This document shows positions 17,793-28,033 of a stretch of DNA of 64,000 nucleotides, one piece after another. Origin of the DNA: an uncultured Cocleimonas sp. (GTDB lineage Bacteria; Pseudomonadota; Gammaproteobacteria; Thiotrichales; Thiotrichaceae); NCBI RefSeq assembly GCF_947495625.1, contig NZ_CANLZW010000002.1, positions 124,001-188,000 of the forward strand. Direction: 5' to 3'. The translations under genes were made by a program, and so were the position numbers. How positions within the stretch are numbered: the first letter of the stretch is position 1; every line of letters starts with the position of its first letter. The notes under the pieces were generated by a model. That model was not told the origin of the DNA. It did no database searches and was given only the letters and a program-made list of their open reading frames with translations.

Positions 17793-18692
17793 TTACCTGC
17801 ACTCCCACAATAACAATCTTTGTCCTCTGCGAAGCCTGGTATTGGAACGTAAATTATTCATTAGTTTAATTTTAGCTTTATTGACTCCTGTTTTACGCAT
17901 AACCTTCATCAAGGTATCGCCTTTTTTTGCAAAATAAAGCCTTTGCTTTATCTTGCCTCTTTTTACGTATCGAGTTGCCCTTTTAAGACGAGATGTTGTT
18001 TTAAAACAGCTACTACGCGCATAATTTCGTTTGCCGTTTTTATAAGGACTTAGGCGAGATTTCGTCGTTTTAAAAGGACGATAGGATCGAGATTTACCTT
18101 GCCGAAACACCGCATGAACCTTAACCCCTTTAGCATAGATCTTATGTAACTGCGATACCTTCGAAACATAGTTAATCGTTTCTTTGTATGGAGGAATACC
18201 CTGATACTTATCTACAGCACCTTCTCCTGCATTGTAGGCAGCAACCGCTTTCTGGATATACTGATCATAATAAGACAGTAGAAATTTCAGGTATTTGGTT
18301 CCACCCTGGATATTTTGCTCTGGATCAAAACTGTCGAGAACACCAAAACGTGCTGCTGTGGCAGGCATCAACTGCATTAAACCTTGGGCGCCCACTGGAG
18401 AAACAGCCGATGAATTAAAGCAACTTTCCGCAGTAATAACAGCTTTAATCAGGGATTCTGACACCCCATACTTTTGACTGTATTTTGAAATTAACTGATT
18501 ATAAGTCTTCAACTTTTTCTTAAAGCTTTCTATCTTCCCTACACTACAATACTTTTCCGGATGAGACTCTGTGTCTATGGCACTCGCAGTTACTCCATAG
18601 CCAAACAGGACAATCAGAAGACATGACTTTAAAAGAGCCACACCAGATCTTGGGGAAAACAAGCGAAATGAAAACAATCGAAGATAATACAT
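17793..18692 (-). CDS. Lytic transglycosylase (SLT domain) with C-terminal LysM
   Basis: Cleaves the peptidoglycan glycan strand with formation of 1,6-anhydroMurNAc. After an N-terminal signal segment (about 18-39) comes the SLT domain (about 70-185) with the catalytic Glu in AVITAESCFN, and then SPVGAQGLMQLMPATAARFG and AVAAYNAGEGAVDKY. A very basic Arg/Lys-rich linker (about 195-250) follows, and a LysM-like module (YFAKKGDTLMKVMRKTGV, ending RRGQRLLLWECR) that should bind peptidoglycan. It is a small MltE/Slt-type enzyme exported to the periplasm. The neighbouring DUF455 gene runs the same way but is 84 bp away. Confidence 0.88.
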   Translation of the reverse strand: MYYLRLFSFRLFSPRSGVALLKSCLLIVLFGYGVTASAIDTESHPEKYCSVGKIESFKKKLKTYNQLISKYSQKYGVSESLIKAVITAESCFNSSAVSPVGAQGLMQLMPATAARFGVLDSFDPEQNIQGGTKYLKFLLSYYDQYIQKAVAAYNAGEGAVDKYQGIPPYKETINYVSKVSQLHKIYAKGVKVHAVFRQGKSRSYRPFKTTKSRLSPYKNGKRNYARSSCFKTTSRLKRATRYVKRGKIKQRLYFAKKGDTLMKVMRKTGVNKAKIKLMNNLRSNTRLRRGQRLLLWECR

Positions 18693-18776
18693 AGATAGTT
18701 TAAAGGGTTTCAGAAAACATATTTAAACGAAAACTTCTTTTTACTTAAAAGTGAAAATGGATAATAACGTATAAAA

Positions 18777-19568
18777 TTAGACCATTTTGACTAATTCATC
18801 GATTTCTTCCTGACTAAAGCCTGCCTGTAAACGAGCTTCTTCATGAAAAGGACCACTTAAGCCCTTACCCATATATTCGATAAGAAGATTACGGAAGGTT
18901 TCTTCTGGATTCAGTTCTTTATTTTTACAACAATATTTAAACCAGTGAGATCCTATTGCCACATGACCTATTTCATCTCGAAGGATAATACGCAGAATAT
19001 CTACCGTATCATTATCTCCGGCTTTTAATAAGCGTTCTATCATACCTGGCGTTACATCAAGGCCTCGAGCCTCTAGGACGCGAGGCACTAATGCCATTCT
19101 AATCAACACATCATGATCAGTTTTTAAAACCATTTCCCACAAACCATTATGCGCAGGGAAGTCTCCATAAGAATATCCTAAATCGGCCAGACGCTTTTCC
19201 AATAACGAGAAATGATAAGCTTCTTCTGCAGCTACTTTAAGCCAATCTGAATAGTACTGTTCGGGCATATCGCGAAAACGATAAACTGCATCAAGCGCCA
19301 AATTAATCGCATTGAATTCAATATGCAATATCGCATGAACAAGTGTTGCACGACCCAAATCCGAGCCTAATTTACGCTGCTTGAGTAATGAAGGATTTAA
19401 CAAATCTGGACTATCTGGACGACCAGGAACAGGAATCGAAACCAATGCGGAATCGTTTCGATTTAACTCTCCGTTTTGCCAGGCTTCTTGCAGTAAAGAA
19501 ACCATCTTTTTTTTCTCACTGATGTCTACTTGCATCAAACAGGCAAAAGCTTGTTCATATAAATTCAT
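18777..19568 (-). CDS. DUF455 ferritin-like protein
   Basis: A 263-residue protein when started at the ATG at 19568 (MNLYEQAFACLMQ); the longer reading from a TTG at 19595 is less likely. The central part is ferritin-like with paired Glu/His metal-ligand motifs: HAILHIEFNAINLALDAVYR, VAAEEAYHFSLLEKRL, PRVLEARGLDVTPGMI and ILRDEIGHVAIGSHWFKYCC. These fit the DUF455 family, whose fold resembles di-iron proteins including the tRNA hydroxylase MiaE, but no substrate is established. It is cytoplasmic. Confidence 0.85.
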   Translation of the reverse strand: MNLYEQAFACLMQVDISEKKKMVSLLQEAWQNGELNRNDSALVSIPVPGRPDSPDLLNPSLLKQRKLGSDLGRATLVHAILHIEFNAINLALDAVYRFRDMPEQYYSDWLKVAAEEAYHFSLLEKRLADLGYSYGDFPAHNGLWEMVLKTDHDVLIRMALVPRVLEARGLDVTPGMIERLLKAGDNDTVDILRIILRDEIGHVAIGSHWFKYCCKNKELNPEETFRNLLIEYMGKGLSGPFHEEARLQAGFSQEEIDELVKMV

Positions 19569-19618
19569 GATTAAAAACTGCGTTAAACACGCCAATTAAA
19601 GAAGAATATATATTGAAA

Positions 19619-19646
19619 CACACCCCCCCACTTTAAGCGATTTTTT
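19619..19646 (+). repeat. Dispersed C6-TACTT repeat, copy 7 (C7-ACTT variant)
   Basis: CACAC form with seven C followed by ACTT, that is, T changed to C at the seventh position; then TAAGCGA and T6. Copies 12 and 16 share this variant. Confidence 0.88.
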
Positions 19647-19688
19647 CGTGATCGATTTTAAACGGTAACGTCCATAGCTTCATTCCAC

Positions 19689-20276
19689 TTAAGAAACCCA
19701 TGGAGGAGAGGGCATCTCTGGTGGCAAAGGAGCTACTGGTGCTGGCGGCGGTACTGCGCCTGCCACTTGAACTCCTGCTGCTTGAGCTAATTGCTGATGC
19801 TGAATCCAGCTGATTTTAGCTTGTTGTTGTGCCTGGAATAACTCAAATTCTTTAGCTTGATAGGCATTGAATTGTTCGCGCTCTAATTCCTGATATTGTG
19901 CAAAGCCTTCTTGATCCTGGCGTTGCTTTATATTTAGTCCTTTGCGATCTTGTTCCTGGTGCGCTTTAAAAACTGCCCAATCGTCTTCCCACCAGTTTTC
20001 AGTAACGTCAGCTTCGGTAATCTCTACGGTAGAAGCTTCTAAATCCACCAACTTCCCTTCTAAAATATCATTACCTGGCAAAGGCGTATTCAAAATATCT
20101 TTAATTCTAGCTAACAGAGAATCATCATTCACATCAGCTTTTTCTTTAGTCTCATCATCCGGAGAAGAACCCGCAGTTGGTATAGATTCCGATTGAGTTC
20201 CGGGCAAAGGTGCGTTGAGAATTTCTCCCATACGCTCAAAAAAGCTTTTCTTATTTTCGTCCATGATTAATTTCAC
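19689..20276 (-). CDS. Hypothetical protein with repeated ILN-x-PLPG motif and Gln-rich helix
   Basis: Not recognised. The 195-residue product contains an internal duplication: FFERMGEILNAPLPG near residue 12 and LLARIKDILNTPLPG near residue 55. A predicted long charged, Gln/Glu-rich helix follows (about 105-165, with QEGFAQYQELEREQFNAYQA) and then a Pro-rich C-terminus (VAGAVPPPAPVAPLPP). There is no membrane segment. Two starts are possible, GTG at 20276 and ATG at 20264. It lies 51 bp downstream of the YeaQ-like gene on the same strand, so it may be co-expressed with that stress membrane protein. The repeat looks like a short linear binding motif. Confidence 0.65.
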   Translation of the reverse strand: MKLIMDENKKSFFERMGEILNAPLPGTQSESIPTAGSSPDDETKEKADVNDDSLLARIKDILNTPLPGNDILEGKLVDLEASTVEITEADVTENWWEDDWAVFKAHQEQDRKGLNIKQRQDQEGFAQYQELEREQFNAYQAKEFELFQAQQQAKISWIQHQQLAQAAGVQVAGAVPPPAPVAPLPPEMPSPPWVS

Positions 20277-20327
20277 CTTAAATTCGTGTATAAATATGGG
20301 TTAATTTTTCTGAAATCACTCAATAAT

Positions 20328-20588
20328 TTATGATTTTTTGATAAATCGAGTCGACCAAATCAGAATAGAAGCACCGATTATTGCAGTTATAATTGTCGCA
20401 ATTAAGCCACCTGTTGTGTTGCCTAATCCTGCAAGTGCCATCAAATAACCACCGACTACACCACCCGCAAGGCCTAAAATCATATCTCCAATTAAACCGA
20501 ATGGTGAAGTTCCGCCCATAATCTTACGGGCTAAAAAACCAGCGATTGCGCCAACGACCAACCAAACAATAAGCGTCCAAAGTGCCAT
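20328..20588 (-). CDS. GlsB/YeaQ/YmgE family stress response membrane protein
   Basis: An 86-residue inner-membrane protein with three hydrophobic, Gly-rich segments (about 4-20, 29-52 and 58-78). The family pattern is clear: IVWLVVGAIAGFLARKIMGG, GLIGDMILGLAGGVVGGYLM and ATIITAIIGASILIW. Members are often induced by acid, osmotic or stationary-phase stress; their molecular role is not known. GAGTT lies upstream of the ATG. It probably heads a two-gene unit with the ILN-x-PLPG protein. Confidence 0.9.
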   Translation of the reverse strand: MALWTLIVWLVVGAIAGFLARKIMGGTSPFGLIGDMILGLAGGVVGGYLMALAGLGNTTGGLIATIITAIIGASILIWSTRFIKKS

Positions 20589-21074
20589 ATTTAACTCCTA
20601 GTAAAATAACCAATAATATAATTAAGTATATTAGAATATAATAATATATATGCTGATTCAATTACCCCAAAAGTAATAGCTAAGCTAATCATGTCTATCA
20701 AACAATAGGGTCACCCCCCTACTTTTTGACTGTTTTTACGTTTATGCGATTTGTAATCGTTGATGAATCATATGCAGAGCTATTTTTTTTAAAACCTCTA
20801 CATAAAACTGATGTCTTACAATACCTGTTATTGCTAATAGCATGGATGACTGTAACTACTAGCATTTAGTTACTTATGTTATTTTGAATACCACTTTGAA
20901 TTTTAGAATGATGCCTTATACTCTAGAACGATTTTTTCTACTCAGGAATGACTAGCTGATATGAAAAGAGCGATCTATTATTGAATTTCTGACCTTTCTC
21001 TTTATTCATTGAAAGTTACTCATTGATAGTTCAACAAATGATAAATCACCAAATATTATGATTAGAGCAAATTT
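20589..21074. other. Divergent intergenic region upstream of trpF
   Basis: 486 bp holding repeat copy 8. A weak promoter candidate, TTGAAT (20896-20901) with TATACT (20917-20922), has a short 15-bp spacer. I find no Trp-rich leader peptide or attenuator hairpin before trpF. Otherwise nothing is supported. Confidence 0.45.
20710..20737 (+). repeat. Dispersed C6-TACTT repeat, copy 8
   Basis: GTCAC form, TTTGACTG, T5. It lies in a divergent intergenic region. Confidence 0.88.
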
Positions 21075-21755
21075 ATGGATTCTCACAACATTTCAGAAAA
21101 AACAGATCAATCACCTAGCAGAGTGCGCGTCAAAATATGCGGCATCACGTCGGTTGAAGCTGCTCAGGCAGTGGCAAATGCAGGGTGTGATTCTATTGGC
21201 CTTGTTTTTTATGAAAAAAGCCCTAGAAATGTAAGTATGGAAAAGGCAGCTGAGATTTGCGCTTCACTTCCACCGTTTGTGACTTGCGTTGGGTTGTTTC
21301 TGGATCCAACTACTGAATTTGTAGAAACTGTTCTAGCTAATGTGGGTTTAGACTTGTTACAATTTCACGGCTCTGAGACACCTGAGTTTTGCAAGTCATT
21401 TCCACGCCCTTACATCAAAGCGATAGGCATGGAATCTGTAAATACAGAAGATGATTTTAAAAAGCTCGCAGATATATACACAACCGCGAAAGGTTTTTTA
21501 GTCGATAGCCATGCATCAGGAAAAGCAGGCGGTACAGGCAAAACATTTGATTGGAGTCATGTTCCACAAAACTACGCTAAACCCATAATTTTAGCAGGTG
21601 GATTAAACCCCAAAAATGTTGCTAATGCTATGCAAGCATGCGATGTCTATGGTATTGATCTCAGCAGTGGCGTAGAAAGCCAGCCAGGAATTAAAGACAA
21701 CCAAAAAATTACACAGTTAATGAAAGAGGTACACCGTGTCCACTGTAAGAACTGA
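21075..21755 (+). CDS. trpF: Phosphoribosylanthranilate isomerase
   Basis: Third step of tryptophan synthesis from anthranilate, an Amadori rearrangement on a TIM barrel. The catalytic Cys is in [13 protein letters not shown] and the catalytic Asp is in [24 protein letters not shown] and [12 protein letters not shown] are also family signatures. The protein is 226 residues with a slightly extended N-terminus before the first strand. The trpB GTG start overlaps its end by 20 bp, so translation is coupled. Confidence 0.96.
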   Translation: MDSHNISEKTDQSPSRVRVKICGITSVEAAQAVANAGCDSIGLVFYEKSPRNVSMEKAAEICASLPPFVTCVGLFLDPTTEFVETVLANVGLDLLQFHGSETPEFCKSFPRPYIKAIGMESVNTEDDFKKLADIYTTAKGFLVDSHASGKAGGTGKTFDWSHVPQNYAKPIILAGGLNPKNVANAMQACDVYGIDLSSGVESQPGIKDNQKITQLMKEVHRVHCKN

Positions 21756-23034
21756 AACAGTAAATGGCCGTAAAAATAGCCAAATAAAAAATGATCTAAA
21801 CGATCACGACTTAAGCAATGTTGATTTAAGCACGATTGATTGGGACAACTTAGCAGATGAAAATGGGCATTTTGGTATCTATGGAGGTTGCTTTGCTTCA
21901 GAAACACTTATGGAAGCAATCCAGGAGCTCGATGAAGCCTATAATTCATTAAAAAATGACCCCGAATTCCAGGCTAGTTATGACAATGATTTACGAAATT
22001 ATGTTGGACGCCCTAGCCCACTCTATCATGCAGAAAGATGGTCTAAACAATTAGGTGGTGCGCAAATCTACCTTAAAAGAGAAGATTTAAACCATACCGG
22101 CGCGCATAAAATCAATAACACTATTGGCCAGGCTTTATTAGCTAAACACATGGGTAAGCCTCGTATCATCGCTGAAACAGGGGCGGGACAGCATGGCGTT
22201 GCAACAGCTACTATTGCTGCTCGCTTAGGACTTGAGTGCGTGGTTTATATGGGCGAAGTCGACGTTGAAAGACAAGCACCCAATGTTTATAGAATGAAGC
22301 TCTTAGGCGCTGAAGTTAGACCGGTTTCTTCCGGATCTAAGACACTTAAAGATGCATTAAACGAAGCGATGCGTGACTGGGTAACCAATGTAGATAATAC
22401 TTTTTACTGTATCGGTACTGTGGCAGGTCCACACCCATACCCGAGCATGGTACGTAACTTCCAAACCATTATTGGTCGTGAAGCCAAAGAGCAATGCCTC
22501 GAACAAACAGGTCGACTACCTGATGCACTGATCGCCTGTATTGGCGGTGGATCAAATGCCATCGGCTTGTTCCATGAGTTCCTCGCTGATCTGGATGTTA
22601 AAATCTATGGTGTAGAAGCTGCTGGACATGGTCTAGCAACAGGTGAACATGCCGCACCGTTGAGCATGGCAAAACCTGGCGTCTTACACGGCAATCGCAT
22701 GTACTTAATGGCAGATAAAGATGGTCAAGTCGTTGAGCCGCATTCAATTTCTGCGGGTTTGGATTATCCGGGTGTTGGACCAGAGCATTGTTTACTCAAA
22801 GATCTGGGTAGATCACATGCTGTTGCCGTGACTGATGACGAAGCGATGGAAGCGTTCCATTCATTAACACGTATTGAAGGCATTATCCCGGCACTTGAAA
22901 GCAGTCATGCACTTGCGTATGCAATGAAACTTGCACCAACCATGGACAAAGATAAAACCATTATCATCAACCTTTCAGGACGTGGTGATAAAGACATTAA
23001 TACAGTAGCAGCTTTAGAAGGTATCAAGTTATGA
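21736..23034 (+). CDS. trpB: Tryptophan synthase beta subunit
   Basis: Condenses indole with serine using PLP. It starts with GTG at 21736 inside trpF, with GAGG about 10 bp upstream. The PLP lysine lies in [32 protein letters not shown] and [13 protein letters not shown] (phosphate loop) are intact. The 432-residue length includes a 30-residue polar N-terminal extension compared with E. coli TrpB. The stop overlaps the trpA start (ATGA). Confidence 0.98.
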   Translation: MSTVRTETVNGRKNSQIKNDLNDHDLSNVDLSTIDWDNLADENGHFGIYGGCFASETLMEAIQELDEAYNSLKNDPEFQASYDNDLRNYVGRPSPLYHAERWSKQLGGAQIYLKREDLNHTGAHKINNTIGQALLAKHMGKPRIIAETGAGQHGVATATIAARLGLECVVYMGEVDVERQAPNVYRMKLLGAEVRPVSSGSKTLKDALNEAMRDWVTNVDNTFYCIGTVAGPHPYPSMVRNFQTIIGREAKEQCLEQTGRLPDALIACIGGGSNAIGLFHEFLADLDVKIYGVEAAGHGLATGEHAAPLSMAKPGVLHGNRMYLMADKDGQVVEPHSISAGLDYPGVGPEHCLLKDLGRSHAVAVTDDEAMEAFHSLTRIEGIIPALESSHALAYAMKLAPTMDKDKTIIINLSGRGDKDINTVAALEGIKL

Positions 23035-23837
23035 GCGGCAGATTAACCGAGTGCTTTGCCACTCTCAAAGAAGATAACCGCAAAGCCTTAATTCCCTACA
23101 TTACGGCTGGCGACTCTAATCCTACAATCACCGTACCTTTAATGCATCGCATGGTTGAAGCAGGTGCTGATATCATTGAATTAGGCGTCCCTTTTTCAGA
23201 CCCGATGGCGGATGGCCCGACGATACAACTAGCTTGCGAAAGAGCACTAGAACATCACACCAGCTTGCACGATGTTGTTGACATGGTGACTGAATTCCGT
23301 CAGACCAATACAACGACACCGATTGTATTGATGGGTTACTTAAATCCAGTTGAAGCATTTGGCTATGAAGAGTTTGCAAAAGCTGCCAAAGAATGTGGCA
23401 TCGATGGATTATTAACCGTAGACCTTCCTCCAGAAGAGAGTACACAACTGGTAGCCGTGTTGAAAAAATACGACATCGATCCTATCTTCTTGCTGTCACC
23501 AACAACTACGGAAGATCGTATTGGTAAAATTGTCCATGCCGGTTCTGGCTATTTATACTACGTTTCATTAAAAGGCGTAACTGGTTCTAGCGCATTAAAT
23601 GTTGATGAAGTGGCTACAAACGTAGCTAAAATCAAAACTCAAACCACCTTACCAGTTGGTGTGGGTTTTGGAATCAAAGACGCTGAAAGTGCCTCAGCTG
23701 TAGCAGCAGTTTCTGATGGGGTTATTGTTGGCAGTGCGATTGTTAAAATTATTGAAAATAATCCAGATGATACTGATACAATATTAGATCAAATTGGTGC
23801 ATTACTAAGTTCTATGCGCGAAGCCATGGATAAATAA
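23031..23837 (+). CDS. trpA: Tryptophan synthase alpha subunit
   Basis: Cleaves indole-3-glycerol phosphate to indole and glyceraldehyde 3-phosphate and channels indole to TrpB. The catalytic Glu and Asp are in [19 protein letters not shown] and the second Asp in [12 protein letters not shown]; the phosphate-binding end is [12 protein letters not shown] and VIVGSAIVK. 268 residues, normal length. It completes a trpFBA unit placed directly upstream of accD, an order common outside the enterics. Confidence 0.98.
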   Translation: MSGRLTECFATLKEDNRKALIPYITAGDSNPTITVPLMHRMVEAGADIIELGVPFSDPMADGPTIQLACERALEHHTSLHDVVDMVTEFRQTNTTTPIVLMGYLNPVEAFGYEEFAKAAKECGIDGLLTVDLPPEESTQLVAVLKKYDIDPIFLLSPTTTEDRIGKIVHAGSGYLYYVSLKGVTGSSALNVDEVATNVAKIKTQTTLPVGVGFGIKDAESASAVAAVSDGVIVGSAIVKIIENNPDDTDTILDQIGALLSSMREAMDK

Positions 23838-23936
23838 TACGTGGCTCGTATTGAGCTTAGGTATTACATTACAGTTACTTATAGAATATTTAGCACAAAG
23901 CAACACTGAGACAAACAAATGAGAGACGCCCTCAAT

Positions 23937-24902
23937 ATGAGCTGGTTTGAAAAACTATTACCATCACGAATTCGTACTGATGCTACTACGGCAAAAAAGA
24001 AAACCATACCTGAAGGTCTCTGGCATAAATGTCCTGCGTGTAATGCGGTTCTCTATCGTGCCGATTTAGAGCGAAATCTTGAAGTTTGCCCTAAATGCAA
24101 TCACCACGAGAGACTCAGTGGTCGTAAGCGTCTTGAAATGTTCCTCGATGAACCTAATCGTGAAGAAATTGGCGCCAATGTTGAGCCTATCGATTTCTTA
24201 AAATTCAAAGACAGCAAAAGATACAAAGACCGTCTTTCGGCAGCACAAAAAGAAACCGATGAGAAAGATGCGTTAATTGTCATTAAAGGTCAGGTGCATG
24301 GTGTTCCATTAGTTGCTGCAGCCTTTGATTTCCGCTTTCTTGGCGGCTCTATGGGATCTGTAGTCGGTGAACGTTTTGTTCAGGGTGCTAACGAAGCGTT
24401 ACGTCAAAACATCCCATATATCGTATTTTCTGCCAGTGGCGGAGCGCGTATGCAAGAGGCGCTGTCATCGCTCATGCAAATGGCTAAAACAAGTGCCGTT
24501 CTAACCAAATTGGCTGAAGCTAACATCCCTTATGTTTCGGTGCTGACTGACCCAACCATGGGTGGTGTATCAGCAAGTTTTGCAATGCTTGGAGACATAA
24601 TTGTAGCTGAACCTCGCGCATTGATTGGTTTTGCCGGACCACGAGTGATTGAACAAACTGTGGGAGAAAAACTTCCTGAAGGCTTCCAGCGTAGCGAATT
24701 CCTGATTGAAAAAGGAGCGATTGATAGAATTATCACTCGTCATAAACTTCGTGCTGATATTGTCGATATGCTATGCATGCTGACGCACAAGCCTCAACCA
24801 GCAAATATGGAAGAGATTGATGCTATCGCAAAGCCAGAAGTTATTAAACCCGTTGAAGAGGATGAGTCTGAAGCTCAAACTGAAGAGAAACCGGCAGAAT
24901 AA
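23937..24902 (+). CDS. accD: Acetyl-CoA carboxylase carboxyltransferase subunit beta
   Basis: Forms malonyl-CoA together with AccA. A zinc ribbon at the N-terminus ([20 protein letters not shown] onward) is followed by a crotonase-like fold with [19 protein letters not shown] and [16 protein letters not shown]. The family normally starts MSWFEKLLP, so I use the ATG at 23937; an in-frame ATG at 23919 with TGAG before it would add six residues. The C-terminal 25 residues are an acidic tail. It stands at the head of the accD-folC-SPOR-cvpA-purF block. Confidence 0.97.
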   Translation: MSWFEKLLPSRIRTDATTAKKKTIPEGLWHKCPACNAVLYRADLERNLEVCPKCNHHERLSGRKRLEMFLDEPNREEIGANVEPIDFLKFKDSKRYKDRLSAAQKETDEKDALIVIKGQVHGVPLVAAAFDFRFLGGSMGSVVGERFVQGANEALRQNIPYIVFSASGGARMQEALSSLMQMAKTSAVLTKLAEANIPYVSVLTDPTMGGVSASFAMLGDIIVAEPRALIGFAGPRVIEQTVGEKLPEGFQRSEFLIEKGAIDRIITRHKLRADIVDMLCMLTHKPQPANMEEIDAIAKPEVIKPVEEDESEAQTEEKPAE

Positions 24903-24971
24903 ATAATTCTGTTAGGTTTCCTTGTAATTGCGATTCTATAGCAATAAATTCAATTTGATTTAATCTATAAA

Positions 24972-24999
24972 GTCACCCCCCTACTTTTGGGCATATTTT
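24972..24999 (+). repeat. Dispersed C6-TACTT repeat, copy 9
   Basis: GTCAC form, TTGGGCATA, T4. It lies between accD and folC, interrupting an otherwise co-directional gene block. Confidence 0.88.
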
Positions 25000-25093
25000 G
25001 TGCTTACTAAACTAATGACACTTTATAAAATCCTATTTATTTAAATGCCAGATTAAATTTGAACTCTCTTCACGCGTTCCTTACTAACCACTA

Positions 25094-26410
25094 ATGAAAA
25101 AAACTTTACACGACTGGCTGACCTGGCAAGAAACACTTCATCTTTCTGAGATAGATCTTGGACTTGAAAGAATAGGACGTGTTGCAAAAGAACTGCAGCT
25201 AGTCAATCCTCCTTTTCCCATCATTACGGTTGCTGGTACAAACGGCAAAGGGTCAACAGTTGCTTTTCTGAATGAGATCTTGCAAGCACAAGGCTATAAA
25301 ACAGGTGCTTACACATCCCCACATCTGATTAACTATAATGAACGCATCACAATTAATAGCAGCGAAGCCACTGATGATCTAATTATCGAAGCCTTCGAAG
25401 CTATAGACGCAGCAAGATTCATCAATAACAAAAACAATGAGATAGAAGAAGTAAGCTTAACGTATTTCGAGTTTTCAACGCTCGCTGCAATGTGGTGTTT
25501 TCAGCAACAGAAAGTAGACGTTGCGGTACTTGAAGTGGGTTTGGGTGGAAGATTAGATGCCGCCAATCTTTGGGATACTAACTTAGCAATCATCACCAGC
25601 ATCGATATCGATCATATAGATTGGTTAGGAGATGATCGTGAAATAATAGCCAGAGAAAAAGCAGGAATCATGCGAAATTCGGTTCCCGTCATTTGTGGTG
25701 ACACAAACCCACCTGAAATGATTAGCACTGAAGCATTACGCATAGGCGCACCTTTAACCCAAATCAATACAAATTTTAGCTTTATCACTGATGATAACGA
25801 CCCAGATCAATGGACCTGGAAGAATAGAGATATTGAACTCTTTCTACCAAAACCCAAAATGCAGGGTGATTTTCAAATCAACAACGCCGCAACAGCTATC
25901 GCTGGTTTAATGGCGATCCAGAATATCCTAGCTACGACTCAAGAATCAATTTCTGCAGGCCTACAAAAGGCCCGCGTCACTGGCAGATTACAAATTATCA
26001 ATGAATCTCCAGAATGGCTATTAGATGTTGCCCACAATCCTCATTCAGCTAAAGAATTAGCAAAATATATCAATACTCACAGAGTATTGGGTAAGACTTT
26101 TGCACTTTTTTCAATGTTAGCAGACAAAGATATTGCGGAAGTGATAAATCTCATGGATCCAGTTATTGACGAATGGCATATTGTGCCTTTAGAAGGGTCA
26201 CGTGGAATAGAGTTAAATGAGTTAAAACAAAGATTTATAGATAGTTCAATAGATACAAAATTAGTCACACATAAACTCTTTTCAGATGCCTACCAAACAC
26301 TTAAAAACATCACTAAAGGTGAAGATAGAGTAGTTGCCTTTGGCTCTTTTCTGGTAGTATCGGAAGTATTAGATAATAGTAATTTTAGGAGATTTTTTAA
26401 TCATGGATAA
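25094..26410 (+). CDS. folC: Bifunctional folylpolyglutamate synthase/dihydrofolate synthase
   Basis: Adds glutamate to dihydropteroate and extends the polyglutamate tail of folates. The ATP-binding loop is VAGTNGKGSTVAFLNEIL near residue 48; YTSPHLINYNERI, LEVGLGGRLDAANLWD and SIDIDHIDWLG are the usual Mur-ligase-like motifs. The C-terminal domain holds LLDVAHNPHSAKEL. 438 residues, normal length. The next gene overlaps its end by 8 bp. Confidence 0.97.
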   Translation: MKKTLHDWLTWQETLHLSEIDLGLERIGRVAKELQLVNPPFPIITVAGTNGKGSTVAFLNEILQAQGYKTGAYTSPHLINYNERITINSSEATDDLIIEAFEAIDAARFINNKNNEIEEVSLTYFEFSTLAAMWCFQQQKVDVAVLEVGLGGRLDAANLWDTNLAIITSIDIDHIDWLGDDREIIAREKAGIMRNSVPVICGDTNPPEMISTEALRIGAPLTQINTNFSFITDDNDPDQWTWKNRDIELFLPKPKMQGDFQINNAATAIAGLMAIQNILATTQESISAGLQKARVTGRLQIINESPEWLLDVAHNPHSAKELAKYINTHRVLGKTFALFSMLADKDIAEVINLMDPVIDEWHIVPLEGSRGIELNELKQRFIDSSIDTKLVTHKLFSDAYQTLKNITKGEDRVVAFGSFLVVSEVLDNSNFRRFFNHG

Positions 26411-27326
26411 TGCAATGGTAAAACGTGGAATTGGGGCAATTGTTTTAGCAATAATTGCAGCGTTACTATTAGGGTACTTGCTTAAAGACAAAAGCCGTGA
26501 GCGACAGGAAGTGGTTGATATGAAACTTCCTGGTGCACCAGAAATCAATATACCAAGCCTTTCCGAAGCGACCAGTAAAGTCACAGACTCTGCTGCAATT
26601 TTAGTTGATGAAGCTAAGGAAAAAGTCACCTCTGCAAGCAATGCCGTTGTCGCATCTGCTACTGGAACCTTAAAGTCAGCAACGGATAGCGTTAAATCCG
26701 TGACTAACACAGCCGTTGAAAGCGTAACCTCAGCAAACACTGGAAACTCTGCAACCAACGGTAATATTAAACCCGGTTTTTCTTTTAGACCACCTAATGT
26801 TAATGAGCAGAAAGAAATCGTTGATAATGTAGGTACATCAGCTCAAAGTGTTGCTGAAACCGCAACAGCAGTAACTGCAGATCCTGTAAATAATGACACG
26901 GTAGTTGCTAGCAGTAATAATGCAAAACCAGCTAAAAAAGCATTCAAACCGACAATCGAAGAAGAACCAAAAGCAAAAGCACCTGCCAAGAAAAAAGTCG
27001 TAGCAACAAAGAAAGTAGAGAAACAACCTGCGCCAAAACAAGCAACAAAAGCCCCTGCAGCTAACACAAACCCAACCGGTGGAAAATACTCTATCCAGTT
27101 ATTAGCGACTTCAAGCCAATCTCGTGCTAACAAACTTGCCAGCACCATGAATGGCGAAGGCTATGTGGCATTTATTACACAAACTACCAGCAACAACAAA
27201 ATCCTTTACAGAGTTCGTGTCGGTGGCCACAACGATCGTAACAGCGCGATTAAAGCTCAAGAATCTATGAAAAGACGCTATAAGAAGAATTTCTTTGTAC
27301 AAAACAGCTTAGTAGTTTCAAAGTAA
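26403..27326 (+). CDS. SPOR domain protein, DedD-like
   Basis: A 307-residue inner-membrane protein: one N-terminal transmembrane segment (about 7-26), a long Ala/Lys/Thr-rich periplasmic linker (about 30-220, with an AKAPAKKKVVATKKVEKQ basic stretch) and a C-terminal SPOR domain (about 228-303, KYSIQLLATSSQSRANKLAS and NNKILYRVRVGG). SPOR domains bind denuded septal glycans and localise proteins to the division site. Position between folC and cvpA is that of dedD, so a cell division role is inferred. Its start overlaps folC. Confidence 0.9.
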   Translation: MDNAMVKRGIGAIVLAIIAALLLGYLLKDKSRERQEVVDMKLPGAPEINIPSLSEATSKVTDSAAILVDEAKEKVTSASNAVVASATGTLKSATDSVKSVTNTAVESVTSANTGNSATNGNIKPGFSFRPPNVNEQKEIVDNVGTSAQSVAETATAVTADPVNNDTVVASSNNAKPAKKAFKPTIEEEPKAKAPAKKKVVATKKVEKQPAPKQATKAPAANTNPTGGKYSIQLLATSSQSRANKLASTMNGEGYVAFITQTTSNNKILYRVRVGGHNDRNSAIKAQESMKRRYKKNFFVQNSLVVSK

Positions 27327-27406
27327 TCTTTTTACTTTACTATTTCTAATTAGAAATAAAATGTGAAGAACTCTTTAGAAACGTATTAAAGACACAGGAT
27401 ATTTAA

Positions 27407-28015
27407 ATGGATTTAAACTATTTTGATATAGGGATAGTCGTCATAATCTTGATTACTGCCTTGATTGGTTTTATGCGTGGCATTGTGTGGATGGGAATCT
27501 TCCTTGCTACCTGGGCTGCAGCTATTTTATTAGCGATAAAATATAAAGATACTGTCGCTCAAGCCTTACCAATTAAACTAAGTAGTGAAATTGCTCAAAC
27601 AGGCTTAGCCGCCCTACTGATTTTTCTTGGTGTACTTATAGTCGGGGCGATTATAAATTTCCTCTTTAGTAAAGCAGTAGATGCTGTTGGCTTGGGCGCT
27701 TTTGATAGAATTTTAGGTGCAGGACTTGGAGTAGCACTGGGTGCATTAGCTATCACTTTACTCACCATGCTATTGGGATTAACCGAGTTACCCAATCAAA
27801 AGTCATGGAGTAATTCTCTGTTGATACCAAAATTCCAGGAAGCTTCAGCATGGTTACAAACGTTGATTCCTGATAATCTTAATCAGTACATTAATGATAA
27901 CAATAGTGAGAGTGGCACAACGACATTGACACCCTCTGATGGATCTGATGCTGGCGACTCTGCCACAGATGATACAGAAATCCCCATCAACACGATCATC
28001 CCTTCTAGTAATTAA
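27407..28015 (+). CDS. cvpA: Colicin V production protein family (CvpA)
   Basis: A 202-residue inner-membrane protein with four hydrophobic segments (about 7-28, 30-46, 64-86 and 102-122) and the typical FDIGIVVIILITALIGFMRG start with GAFDRILGAGLGVALGAL later. The C-terminal 40 residues are acidic and low in complexity. CvpA homologues affect envelope integrity and colicin V production; the mechanism is unclear. It lies between the SPOR gene and purF, the standard order. Confidence 0.93.
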   Translation: MDLNYFDIGIVVIILITALIGFMRGIVWMGIFLATWAAAILLAIKYKDTVAQALPIKLSSEIAQTGLAALLIFLGVLIVGAIINFLFSKAVDAVGLGAFDRILGAGLGVALGALAITLLTMLLGLTELPNQKSWSNSLLIPKFQEASAWLQTLIPDNLNQYINDNNSESGTTTLTPSDGSDAGDSATDDTEIPINTIIPSSN

Positions 28016-28033
28016 TTTTTCAGGTCATCTTCC

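Noticed and set aside
20589-21074. Tryptophan attenuator before trpF
   Set aside because: No short ORF with tandem Trp codons and no competing hairpins were found.
26843-27148. Minus-strand ORFs inside the SPOR gene
   Set aside because: They mirror the Lys/Ala-rich linker codons of the real gene and have no independent support.
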